Positions 1-6,834 of a DNA stretch of 7,019 nucleotides are shown here, one piece after another. Both the position numbers and the translations under genes were made by a program. Numbering within the stretch: the first letter of the stretch is position 1; each line of letters opens with the position of its first letter. Where the stretch lies: assembly GCA_964552715.1 (NCBI GenBank), contig CAZKHZ010000188.1, positions 1-7,019 on the forward strand, read 5' to 3'. Source of the DNA: UBA7692 sp964552715 (GTDB lineage Bacteria > Bacteroidota > Bacteroidia > Chitinophagales > LD1). The notes beneath the pieces are model-generated. The model made no database searches, was not told where the DNA came from, and saw only the letters and a program-made list of their open reading frames with translations.

Positions 1-60
1 TTTAGTATTCATTCATTTATTCGTAAAATATTTCCACAACCCAATTTAACCCTCAGAGTC

Positions 61-180
61 TGTTTTATTCGCAGCAACTTCTCTCGCAGAGGAAGTTGCG
101 TGGATGAAATGACATCGCCCTCGCTTGCCTCCCACAAGTGAGCATTTCCTCCGCGTCTCGCGTTTACTTCTTTGTTCACC
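61..180. repeat. GC-richer, repeat-like intergenic island
   Basis: This segment is visibly richer in G and C than the AT-rich sequence on either side. It is built from related short words. CGCAGAGGAA at 85-94 is matched in inverted orientation by TTCCTCCGCG at 146-155, with one mismatch. TCTCGC occurs at 82-87 and again at 156-161. The words resemble the CGCAGAGACGCAGAGG-type dispersed intergenic repeats found in many bacterial genomes; that comparison is from memory. Only a genome-wide copy count could show it is a true dispersed repeat. Confidence 0.35.
74..99. other. Strong hairpin inside the GC-rich island
   Basis: GCAACTTCTCT at 74-84 pairs with AGAG-G-AAGTTGC at 88-99: eleven base pairs with one bulged G and a CGC loop. 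No T-run follows on either strand, so it does not look like an intrinsic terminator. It could be a structural part of a dispersed repeat, a processing site, or a stem in a small transcript. Only the pairing is seen; the role is unknown. Confidence 0.45.
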
Positions 181-394
181 TTGCAGTAATGGACAAAAAG
201 AATGGTGATTTAAGGATGTTTTGTTTCAAGTGGACAAAATTGATGCTGTTTATTTTTTAAGAAAAGGGTTTACGGTTAAACCATTGAAAGCAACGCTATG
301 CTTGCGCAATTATTAGTGCTTGCAAAAATTGTTGAGATGCAATTTTTCAAATAAGTCTAATGAATTAAATGGCATTTCAAATTACTTTTCAAAC

Positions 395-430
395 AAAAAA
401 AAAGCCCGAACAATTGCTTGTTTGGGCTTT
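395..430 (-). terminator. Rho-independent terminator of dnaK
   Basis: Read on the minus strand, AAAGCCCAAACAA (complement of 418-430), a GCAA loop, and TTGTTCGGGCTTT (complement of 401-413) form a 13-position stem. The stem runs directly into a tract of nine T residues (complement of 395-403). The structure begins about 21 bp after the dnaK stop codon. One interior position is an A/C mismatch in the minus-strand RNA (G/U in the plus-strand RNA), but the T-tract lies only on the minus side, so termination of dnaK is the natural reading. Confidence 0.9.
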
Positions 431-451
431 GTATTTATTAGAAGGAATTGC

Positions 452-2362
452 TTATTGCTTCTCGTCTTTTACTTCTTCAAATTCAACATCACTTACTGTT
501 TCGGCTTGCGGCTCAGCAGTTGGTCCGCCTTCAGCGTTTGGTTGCGCTCCGGCTTGTTGCTGCGCAGCATATATGTCTTGCGAAGCAGCTTGCCAAGCGG
601 TGTTCAACTTTTCTGTTGCCGCTTCTATGGCAGCGGTGTTGTCGCTTTGCAAAGTAGCTTTTAATTCCGTCAAGGCAGTTTCGATAGTTGCTTTTTTATC
701 GGCAGGAATTTTATCTCCGTACTCTTTCAACTGCTTTTCAGTTTGAAAAGCAAGGCTATCAGCAGCGTTTTTCTTTTCAGCTTTTTCGATGGCTTCTTTA
801 TCAGACGCTTCGTTGACTTTAGCCTCGTTGCGCATTTTTTCAATTTCCTCTTTGCTCAAACCAGTTGAAGCTTCTATGCGAATGGTTTGCTCTTTGCCAG
901 TGCCTTTGTCTTTTGCACCTACGTGAATGATACCATTACTATCAATATCAAAAGTCACTTCTATTTGAGGCACACCGCGTGGAGATACAGGAATATCGCC
1001 CAAGTGGAAACGACCAATGGTGCGGTTATCCTTAGCCATAGCGCGCTCGCCTTGCAATACATGAATTTCAACGGATGGTTGATTGTCGGCAGCAGTGGTG
1101 AACACTTGCGATTTTTTGGTTGGAATGGTTGTGTTAGATTCTATTAATTTAGTGAACACACCACCATAGGTTTCTAAACCAAGCGAAAGAGGCGTTACAT
1201 CTACCAACACGATGTCTTCTTTTACATCACCGCTCAAAATTCCACCTTGAATGGCAGCACCTACAGCAACTACTTCATCAGGGTTTACACCTTTAGAAGG
1301 TTTTTTGCCGAAGAATTTTTCCACTACTTCTTGAATTTTAGGGATACGGGTTGAACCGCCCACCAAAATCACATCGTCAATATCCGCGGCTGTGTAACCT
1401 GCATCTTTCAATGCTTGTTTGCAAGGCTCCAATGTTCTTTGCACAAGGCTATCTGCCAATTGCTCGAACTTAGCACGGGTCAATTTTTTCACCAAGTGTT
1501 TAGGCACGCCATCCACTGCGGTTACATAAGGCAAGTTGATTTCAGTTTCTTGCGAGGCACTTAATTCAATCTTAGCTTTTTCGGCAGCTTCTTTCAAGCG
1601 TTGCAAAGCCATAGGGTCTTTGCGCAGGTCAATGTTTTCATCTTTCTTAAATTCTTCTGCCAACCATTCAATAATAACATGGTCGAAGTCATCACCACCC
1701 AAGTGCGTATCACCATTGGTAGATTTTACTTCAAACACACCGCCACCCAATTCAAGAACTGATACATCAAATGTGCCACCACCTAAGTCGTAAACAGCAA
1801 TTTTAATGTCGGCACCTTTTTTATCTAAGCCATAAGCTAAGGCTGCGGCAGTTGGCTCGTTGATGATTCTGCGCACCGTCAATCCTGCGATTTCCCCCGC
1901 TTCTTTAGTTGCTTGGCGTTGGCTGTCGTTGAAGTATGCTGGAACTGTAATAACCGCTTCGGTCACTGTTTGTCCCAAATAATCTTCGGCAGTTTTTTTC
2001 ATTTTCTGCAACACAATTGCAGAGATTTCTTGTGGCGTGTAAAGTCTGCCATCAATATCCACACGTATGGTGTCGTTATCGCCTTTCACTACTTTATACG
2101 AAATATGGTTTGTTTCTCCAGTTGCTTCGCTATAGCGTCTGCCCATAAAGCGTTTGATAGATTGAATTGTTTTAGTAGGATTGGTGATTGCCTGACGTTT
2201 GGCAGGGTCGCCCACTTTGCGCTCTCCATTAGCCAAAAAGCCAACGATAGACGGGGTGGTTCTTCTGCCTTCGTCATTTGCAATTACGATAGGGTCGCTG
2301 CCTTCCATCACACTCACACAACTGTTTGTTGTTCCAAGGTCTATTCCAATTATTTTTCCCAT
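452..2362 (-). CDS. dnaK: Molecular chaperone DnaK (Hsp70)
   Basis: Cytosolic ATP-driven chaperone that binds exposed hydrophobic peptide stretches. In this family it cycles with DnaJ and GrpE, neither of which is encoded in this window. The 636 residues match the usual bacterial DnaK length of about 610-640. Visible Hsp70 signatures are IDLGTTNS at 7-14, DLGGGTFDVSV at 192-202 and VILVGGSTRIPKIQE at 331-345. Lys70 and Thr197 correspond to the catalytic lysine and autophosphorylated threonine of the E. coli protein. The interdomain linker VLVDVTPL (385-392) leads into the substrate-binding beta domain (about 393-500). The helical lid spans about 503-600, followed by a Gln/Ala/Pro-rich tail ending in EFEEVKDEKQ, close to the conserved EEVK terminus. 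The start is secure because MGKIIGIDLG is the canonical beginning. No Shine-Dalgarno is seen, as is common in Bacteroidota. It is a single-gene unit with its own terminator and a distinctive upstream control region. Confidence 0.99.
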   Translation of the reverse strand: MGKIIGIDLGTTNSCVSVMEGSDPIVIANDEGRRTTPSIVGFLANGERKVGDPAKRQAITNPTKTIQSIKRFMGRRYSEATGETNHISYKVVKGDNDTIRVDIDGRLYTPQEISAIVLQKMKKTAEDYLGQTVTEAVITVPAYFNDSQRQATKEAGEIAGLTVRRIINEPTAAALAYGLDKKGADIKIAVYDLGGGTFDVSVLELGGGVFEVKSTNGDTHLGGDDFDHVIIEWLAEEFKKDENIDLRKDPMALQRLKEAAEKAKIELSASQETEINLPYVTAVDGVPKHLVKKLTRAKFEQLADSLVQRTLEPCKQALKDAGYTAADIDDVILVGGSTRIPKIQEVVEKFFGKKPSKGVNPDEVVAVGAAIQGGILSGDVKEDIVLVDVTPLSLGLETYGGVFTKLIESNTTIPTKKSQVFTTAADNQPSVEIHVLQGERAMAKDNRTIGRFHLGDIPVSPRGVPQIEVTFDIDSNGIIHVGAKDKGTGKEQTIRIEASTGLSKEEIEKMRNEAKVNEASDKEAIEKAEKKNAADSLAFQTEKQLKEYGDKIPADKKATIETALTELKATLQSDNTAAIEAATEKLNTAWQAASQDIYAAQQQAGAQPNAEGGPTAEPQAETVSDVEFEEVKDEKQ

Positions 2363-2405
2363 GATATTGATTTATGTTTTTTACTAATTGATTTTGCTGG
2401 TACTT

Positions 2406-2421
2406 ATCAATTGCTGTGCCA
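2406..2421 (-). promoter_or_regulatory. Sigma-54-like (-24/-12) promoter candidate for dnaK
   Basis: Read on the minus strand the sequence is TGGCAC-AGCAA-TTGAT. The -24 half TGGCAC is exact and the 5-nt spacing to TTG fits the sigma-54 consensus TGGCAC-N5-TTGC(A/T). The normally conserved C of the -12 element is replaced by A, which is a real weakness. A start site about 12 nt downstream would give a dnaK leader of roughly 30 nt, which is plausible. No TTTG/TAnnTTTG housekeeping promoter is evident for dnaK in this gap. The match may be chance, or may be part of another heat-shock promoter type. Confidence 0.4.
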
Positions 2422-2431
2422 TGACCTATAA

Positions 2432-2447
2432 CTGACAAAAATGTCAG
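2432..2447. promoter_or_regulatory. Perfect inverted repeat, candidate operator for dnaK
   Basis: CTGACA-AAAA-TGTCAG has two perfect 6-bp arms around a 4-bp centre. It lies 10 bp upstream of the -24-like element for dnaK and about 70 bp before the dnaK start codon, in the gap shared with the divergent operon. The symmetry suggests a dimeric DNA-binding protein. It does not resemble CIRCE (TTAGCACTC-N9-GAGTGCTAA), the HrcA operator of many dnaK genes, and no CIRCE copy is visible in this gap. The regulator is unknown. Confidence 0.5.
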
Positions 2448-2503
2448 GCTTTTGGCAGAACAAAACGACAAATCATCATAACTTAAATGACAGGAAGGCA
2501 GAA
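2440..2503. repeat. Imperfect direct repeat upstream of dnaK
   Basis: Two related blocks lie in the same orientation: AATGTCAGGCTTTTGGCAGAA-like sequence at 2440-2460 and AATGACAGGAAGGCAGAA at 2486-2503. They share AATG(T/A)CAGG and GGCAGAA and differ by a 3-bp length change between those words. Their starts are 46 bp apart. The first block overlaps the right arm of the CTGACA/TGTCAG palindrome. This is consistent with two binding sites for one regulator, or with an old local duplication. Confidence 0.4.
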
Positions 2504-2551
2504 TGCATTTTTTTTGAGATAATAATTAGTTTGGTAATGGTAAGAAAACAC

Positions 2552-2582
2552 TTTTATCATTTTCATAAAAAGTTTACATTCG
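2552..2582 (+). promoter_or_regulatory. Candidate Bacteroidota housekeeping promoter for the T9SS operon
   Basis: A -33-like TTTT (2552-2555; consensus TTTG) is followed after exactly 19 nt by TACATTCG (2575-2582; consensus TAnnTTTG). This spacing is typical of the phylum's primary sigma factor. The -7 element ends 15 nt before the ATG at 2598, so the transcript leader would be short. A similar arrangement precedes the carboxyltransferase gene in this window. Each element carries one mismatch, so the call is moderate. Confidence 0.45.
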
Positions 2583-2597
2583 CCAAAACTTTATTGC

Positions 2598-4499
2598 ATG
2601 AAGCATATCTACATTGCACTTTTAATTACACACTGTTATATTGGTTCTTTTGCTCAATCACAAAGAATTGTTTTGGTTGAAGAATTTACCGGAGAGGATT
2701 GTGGTCCTTGTGCAGGTATCAATCCAACATTTAATAAAATGTTGAATGATAATATCGCAAAGGCGGTTTCATTAAAGTATCAAGGTATTGTGAACCCTAG
2801 CAATAGGAATGTGTTGTACGATCAAACTAAAGCAGAAGTTAACATCAGAGACAGTTATTACTCTAACACTTCGCTGCCTACTGGTGTTGTAGATGGCAAC
2901 TTCAAAAAGGCAAATGCAGGGCAAATTAAAACGGTAGATATTGACACGCGGTATGCTGACAATTCTGCTTTTAACTTAACTGTAAATCATGAATTCTCAG
3001 CAAAAGGGGATTCTGTTTTTATAAGTGTTGATATGGAAGCAACAGATAATTTTTCGGCAGGAGGTAATTCAACCTTCAAATTGAGAGTTGCATTAGTTGA
3101 AAAGGAGATTGAATTAGCTTTACCTGCATTAAACGGTGAAAAGAAGTTTTATAATGTAATGCGCAAAATGTATCCGAATGCCGCAGGAACTTCTCTTACT
3201 CAAACATGGACTATTGGGCAAATGCAAACAGTTACTTTTAAGGCAAAACTACCAAGCTATATTTACGATAAATCAACTATTCAAGTGGTAGCTTTTCTTC
3301 AGGACGATAACAGCAAGGAAGTTCAGCAATCAGCAATTAGTCAATTAAAATCTGTGAGGCTTGATAGCAAGGTTAAAGTGTTTAACTCTGGTTTTATGCA
3401 GTGTGTTTCAGGCGGTTTTGAACCTAAAATTACAATGCAAAACGTGGGGACTGATACATTGTATATGGCAGATATAGTGGTGAAGGTGGATAATGTGGCA
3501 ATGCCTGCATACAGTTGGTATGGTCAGCTTGCAAAAAATGCTACCGAGGAAGTTACCCTGCCTACAGTAAATGTAAATACTGCCGGAGCACACAAAATTC
3601 AAATCTACACGGTAAGCCCGAATGCAGAAGTTGATCAAAATAGTTATAATGATACTTTGAATACTGAGTTTAGTATGGCTTCTGCACCTGAGTTTGCGCC
3701 ATATATTCAAGATTTTGAAGCAGGATTGCCTTCTAATTTTTCTATTGAAAACCCATCTGGAACTGTTGCTTGGGTTACAAGCAATTACAGTGCTTTCGGT
3801 CAAGGCTCAAAATCTGCTTACATGAGGTTTTTTTCCAATCAAATAGGTGAAATAGATTACCTGTATCTACCTACTTTAGATTTGACTGTCGCAACTTATG
3901 CCAGAGTTACTTTTGATTTTTCACATGTACTTTATGGTACAGGATATAAGGATCAATGCGATGTAGAAGGTTCTTATGACTGTGGTAAAACATGGATTAC
4001 ATTATGGTCAAAAAGTGGTGTTGATTTAGCAACAAAGACTGGTGCGGTTACAGCCGAATTTAAGCCAACAGCTTCTGATTGGAAAAGTGATTTTGCCAGC
4101 CTTGATATTTTTGCAGGAAAAAGTAATGTATTGGTTCGCTTGAAGTCAAAAAGCGACTATGGTAATAATCTTTACATAGATAATTTGAATGTTGAAATTA
4201 CAGCTACTGAAAATGGCGGACCAACCGACCCTAATTCGATTGAGGACGTTTTAAATCAATTGTCATTTGCGCTGTATCCAAACCCTGTGAATGATGTTGT
4301 GAAAGTTGTGTTTGCCGATATTTATGAAAGTAGCAAGGTTACAATTGCAGATGCAAGAGGTGTCGTTTGCACGACAAAAAATGTTTCAAATTCTAATGAA
4401 GTTCGCATCGAAACTCATAGTTTGAGCAATGGAGTTTATTTCGTTTTTGTTGAATCAAACGGGAATATTGCTAGAAAGACTTTTGTAGTAGCTCATTAA
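2598..4499 (+). CDS. Omp28-like thioredoxin-fold surface protein with T9SS sorting domain
   Basis: Predicted exported, cell-surface or secreted protein of 633 residues. Residues 1-20 form a signal peptide with probable cleavage near SFA-Q. Residues about 22-252 resemble the Omp28-related, thioredoxin-like family: the opening strand RIVLVEEFTG, the active-site-like motif C35-G-P-C38 (the same tetrapeptide as classical thioredoxin), and the loop TSLPTG with a probable cis-Pro at 94. Residues about 256-362 look like a CARDB/Ig-type beta-sandwich (PKITMQNVGTDTL). Residues about 367-533 form a MAM/jelly-roll-like domain (QDFEAGLP at the start, YIDNLNVE at the end). This contains an Asp-box-like SYDCGKTW at 459-466 and a possible Cys454-Cys462 pair. 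Residues about 555-633 are the Por-type T9SS C-terminal domain (YPNP at 560-563). The start is fixed by the signal peptide. The substrate is unknown; a redox or disulfide-handling role is inferred from CGPC only. Confidence 0.9.
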   Translation: MKHIYIALLITHCYIGSFAQSQRIVLVEEFTGEDCGPCAGINPTFNKMLNDNIAKAVSLKYQGIVNPSNRNVLYDQTKAEVNIRDSYYSNTSLPTGVVDGNFKKANAGQIKTVDIDTRYADNSAFNLTVNHEFSAKGDSVFISVDMEATDNFSAGGNSTFKLRVALVEKEIELALPALNGEKKFYNVMRKMYPNAAGTSLTQTWTIGQMQTVTFKAKLPSYIYDKSTIQVVAFLQDDNSKEVQQSAISQLKSVRLDSKVKVFNSGFMQCVSGGFEPKITMQNVGTDTLYMADIVVKVDNVAMPAYSWYGQLAKNATEEVTLPTVNVNTAGAHKIQIYTVSPNAEVDQNSYNDTLNTEFSMASAPEFAPYIQDFEAGLPSNFSIENPSGTVAWVTSNYSAFGQGSKSAYMRFFSNQIGEIDYLYLPTLDLTVATYARVTFDFSHVLYGTGYKDQCDVEGSYDCGKTWITLWSKSGVDLATKTGAVTAEFKPTASDWKSDFASLDIFAGKSNVLVRLKSKSDYGNNLYIDNLNVEITATENGGPTDPNSIEDVLNQLSFALYPNPVNDVVKVVFADIYESSKVTIADARGVVCTTKNVSNSNEVRIETHSLSNGVYFVFVESNGNIARKTFVVAH

Positions 4500-4510
4500 T
4501 TTAAAAAAGA

Positions 4511-4515
4511 AAAGG
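4511..4515 (+). promoter_or_regulatory. Possible ribosome binding site bearing on the start of the small T9SS gene
   Basis: AAAGG at 4511-4515 lies immediately before the ATG at 4516 but 6 nt before a second in-frame ATG at 4522. The spacing favours initiation at 4522, giving MKKVLLVVLV. The purine-rich stretch may be incidental because Shine-Dalgarno use is weak in this phylum. Confidence 0.3.
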
Positions 4516-5214
4516 ATGAAAATGAAAAAGGTATTGCTTGTAGTATTAGTCTTTTGCACTGTTTTGAGCTTTGCTCAGAAACTATTAATTCATCCATCGG
4601 ATACAATTAAAGAAACGCTAATCATTAAACCTGGTCTTGTAAGCGAAGCATCAACTTATGTGCTGAACAATACAAATGCACAAATTAACCTGAAATGGAA
4701 ATTTGTGACCTACACAGGAACTAACGGATATGAATTTTCAATGTGTGATATTTACAATTGCTATGCAGCAGGTCCGCAGGTGCGCGAAGTAGATTTAGCA
4801 GTTGGCGATAGCACCTTTATGAAGTTTGGCGTTAGCACTAACTGTGTTGGCGGAAATGCCTATGGTGAATTGCTAATGTGGATTGATGGTGATAGTACGG
4901 CATCAGTTAGGAGTTTGTTTTACATAATCAATTTAGATAATTCTGATTGCGCAACAACTATTGAGGATTTTGAAAAAAATAAGTTCACTACTTTTCCTAA
5001 TCCTGTAGCAGATAATCTAAATTTGAAATTTGAATCACAAGATTTTTTGAGAGAAGTAATTGTTACAGATATTTCAGGAAAAGTTATTGCAAATTTTGCT
5101 GCCCATGCCATACTTAACACTATCAATGTTGCATCATTGAATACAGGAAATTATTTTCTTTTCATCAAATCTGCAAACACTATTTCTGAAAGAAAAAAGA
5201 TAGTTAAGTTCTAA
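4516..5214 (+). CDS. Small secreted beta-rich protein with T9SS sorting domain
   Basis: A 232-residue exported protein (230 if translation starts at 4522). The signal peptide covers about residues 1-21 (hydrophobic VLLVVLVFCTVLSFA, cleavage near FA-Q). The mature part, about 22-145, looks like a single Ig-like beta-sandwich (LKWKFVTYTG...) with a central C77-D-I-Y-N-C82-Y motif and further cysteines at 110 and 145. Residues about 155-232 form a Por-type T9SS C-terminal domain (FPNP at 160-163, ending GNYFLFIKSANTISERKKIVKF-like). Similar W...CDxxxCY modules occur in Bacteroidota secreted proteins, sometimes in Omp28-type proteins; this is from memory. It starts 16 bp after the larger T9SS gene, so the two are probably co-transcribed. 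No specific function is recognised. Its stop lies 4 bp from the convergent carboxyltransferase stop and no terminator is visible. Confidence 0.85.
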   Translation: MKMKKVLLVVLVFCTVLSFAQKLLIHPSDTIKETLIIKPGLVSEASTYVLNNTNAQINLKWKFVTYTGTNGYEFSMCDIYNCYAAGPQVREVDLAVGDSTFMKFGVSTNCVGGNAYGELLMWIDGDSTASVRSLFYIINLDNSDCATTIEDFEKNKFTTFPNPVADNLNLKFESQDFLREVIVTDISGKVIANFAAHAILNTINVASLNTGNYFLFIKSANTISERKKIVKF

Positions 5215-5218
5215 AATT

Positions 5219-6817
5219 CTACATTCTGAACACACCATACTGATTGTTGCTAGTGATTGGTTTGTTATTTACTACTGCAAGGCAAAAGCCAAGATGGTTG
5301 CGCGTTTCGCGCGGGTCTATCACACCATCATCCCACAATTGTGAACTAGCATAAAAGGCATTAGATTGCTTTTCGACCTCACCTGTCAAATGTGCACGAA
5401 ACATCTTTGCTTGGTCTTCATCATAGGTGCCACCCATTTTTTCTACTGCCTGTCTTTGTATCATTTCCATCACACCACTTAATTGCTCGGGACCCATCAC
5501 TGCAATTTTTGAATTAGGATAACTGAACAAAAATCTCGGTTGATAAGCTCTGCCATTCATGGCATAATTTCCAGCGCCATAAGATGCGCCCATCATAATA
5601 GTAATGGAAGGTACTTCGCTGTTAGAAACTGCATTTATCATTTTAGCACCGTTCTTAATTATAGCACCTTCTTCATACGTTCTGCCTACCATAAACCCAG
5701 TTATGTTTTGCAGAAAAAGAATTGGTGTAAGGTTTCTATTGCATAGCTGAATAAAGTGCGCACCCTTGTTGGCACTTTCCGAAAGCAACACCCCATTGTT
5801 TGCAATAATGCCAACTTTGTATCCGTGAATTTCTGCCCAGCCAGTAACCAAAGTATTGCCCCATTCTGGTTTGAATTCTGAAAAGCGCGAACCATCTACA
5901 ATGCGTGCAATTACTTCGCGTGCTTCAAATGGTTTCTTTATATCTGCTGATACAATTCCTAAAAGTTCTTCGGCTTTGTATAAAGGCTCATCCACATTAT
6001 TTGAAGGAATAAAATGAGTGTCTGGTTTGCGAAGGTTTGCAATTATTTCGCGTGCAATACGAATGCCATCCAATTCATCTTCGGCAAGGTAATCGCTCAC
6101 GCCCGAAATTTTGCTGTGCATTTCTGCACCACCCAAACTTTCATCATCCACCACTTCATTAGTTGCCATTTTTACCAATGGCGGACCGGCAAGAAATACC
6201 TTTGCATTTCCTTTTACAAAAATTGCATAATCACTCATGCCAGGCACATAAGCACCGCCCGCTGTGCTATTGCCAAACACTACCGAAACACTTGCTATAC
6301 CTGCCTTTGAACGTCTTGTTATATCCCGAAACGAAGCACCGCCATAATTGAAAATCTTTGCCTGCTCAGTCAAATCTGCCCCTGCGCTTTCTACTAGATT
6401 TATCATGGGCAAATCGTTTTCAAAAGCAATTTCGCCCAAGCGTAAACTTTTATTCAGTGTAGGTAAATTAACCGAGCCGCCTTTATTTGTTCCCACATTT
6501 GAAATCACCATTATCAATCTGTCGTTAACCAAACCTATGCCGCCAACAGATGTGCTGCCTCCTTCGCTGTTCTTTCCTGCAATGCCTGCAAATGGCAATA
6601 ATTCAAGAAAAGGTGAGTTCTCATCCAACAACAAATCTATGCGTTCGCGTGCGGTGAACTTTCCTTCAGATTTTGCTTTTTGAAGATGCCTTTCCTTTCC
6701 TTGATAAAGAGATTCCATTTTCTTTTCATCCAATGCCTTTATCAATTCAAGCATTGCCTGATAGTTATTTTTATAAAGTTCCGAGTTGGTATTAATTACT
6801 GTGTTTATTGGACGCAT
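5219..6817 (-). CDS. Methylcrotonyl-CoA carboxylase-type carboxyltransferase (beta) subunit
   Basis: Biotin-dependent acyl-CoA carboxyltransferase. It transfers carboxyl from carboxybiotin to an acyl-CoA, probably 3-methylcrotonyl-CoA in leucine breakdown. In this family it works with a biotin carboxylase/carrier alpha subunit, which is not in the window. From the chosen start the protein has 532 residues, close to bacterial MCC beta (about 535). Visible motifs are ARERIDLLLDENSPFLEL (56-73), oxyanion-hole loop STAGGAYVPG (184-193), NITGFMVGRTYE (371-382), second oxyanion-hole loop GASYGAGNYAM (410-420) followed by GRAYQPRFLFSYPNS, then LWDDGVIDP (494-502) and the terminal YGVFRM typical of MCC beta. 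The reading frame stays open to an ATG at 6914-6916, with another at 6860-6862. I chose 6817 because homologues begin near RPINT and a candidate promoter lies at 6835-6866. Geranyl-CoA or another branched acyl-CoA remains a possible substrate. Product family is secure, substrate less so. Confidence 0.93.
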   Translation of the reverse strand: MRPINTVINTNSELYKNNYQAMLELIKALDEKKMESLYQGKERHLQKAKSEGKFTARERIDLLLDENSPFLELLPFAGIAGKNSEGGSTSVGGIGLVNDRLIMVISNVGTNKGGSVNLPTLNKSLRLGEIAFENDLPMINLVESAGADLTEQAKIFNYGGASFRDITRRSKAGIASVSVVFGNSTAGGAYVPGMSDYAIFVKGNAKVFLAGPPLVKMATNEVVDDESLGGAEMHSKISGVSDYLAEDELDGIRIAREIIANLRKPDTHFIPSNNVDEPLYKAEELLGIVSADIKKPFEAREVIARIVDGSRFSEFKPEWGNTLVTGWAEIHGYKVGIIANNGVLLSESANKGAHFIQLCNRNLTPILFLQNITGFMVGRTYEEGAIIKNGAKMINAVSNSEVPSITIMMGASYGAGNYAMNGRAYQPRFLFSYPNSKIAVMGPEQLSGVMEMIQRQAVEKMGGTYDEDQAKMFRAHLTGEVEKQSNAFYASSQLWDDGVIDPRETRNHLGFCLAVVNNKPITSNNQYGVFRM

Positions 6818-6834
6818 AAGTTTGTTGTAGAAGC

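Larger units (their letters stand above)
1..394. other. Intergenic region downstream of dnaK, no supported gene
   Basis: No credible protein-coding gene is visible in this stretch. It contains a GC-richer island at about 61-180 (listed separately), two copies of TGGACAAAA at 190-198 and 231-239, and a weak AT-rich hairpin at 324-347 (AAAAATTG, 8-nt loop, CAATTTTT). Both strands of the first 140-200 bases happen to be open. On the minus strand a frame with a GTG at 177-179 runs to a TGA at 9-11 (56 codons), but it has no ATG, no recognisable family and no promoter. I treat it as a by-product of the island's composition. Confidence 0.6.

Noticed and set aside
9..179. 56-codon minus-strand frame starting with GTG
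   Set aside because: It lies entirely within and beside the repeat-like island, has no ATG, ribosome binding site or promoter, and the opposite strand is also open there. It is better read as repeat sequence.
190..239. Two TGGACAAAA words resembling insertion-sequence ends
   Set aside because: They are only 9 bp long, in direct rather than inverted orientation and 41 bp apart, with no transposase nearby. The AT-rich context makes chance likely.
324..347. AT-rich hairpin AAAAATTG / CAATTTTT
   Set aside because: The stem is eight almost purely A/T pairs and no gene ends just before it. It is too weak to call a terminator, and dnaK already has a strong one at 395-430.
320..746. Overlapping plus-strand open frames at the 3' end of dnaK
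   Set aside because: They cross the dnaK terminator and the antisense of the dnaK C-terminal coding region. Their translations are low-complexity Ala/Ser/Leu/Cys runs without motifs.
1913..2431. 172-codon plus-strand open frame opposite the 5' half of dnaK
   Set aside because: It is antisense to a certain dnaK gene, has a cysteine- and histidine-rich composition with no family resemblance, and is explained by dnaK codon bias. The other long frames opposite dnaK and the carboxyltransferase are shadows for the same reason.
2363..2597. CIRCE/HrcA operator or RNA thermometer before dnaK
   Set aside because: No TTAGCACTC-N9-GAGTGCTAA-like repeat is present, and the predicted short leader is A-rich with no stem over the start codon.
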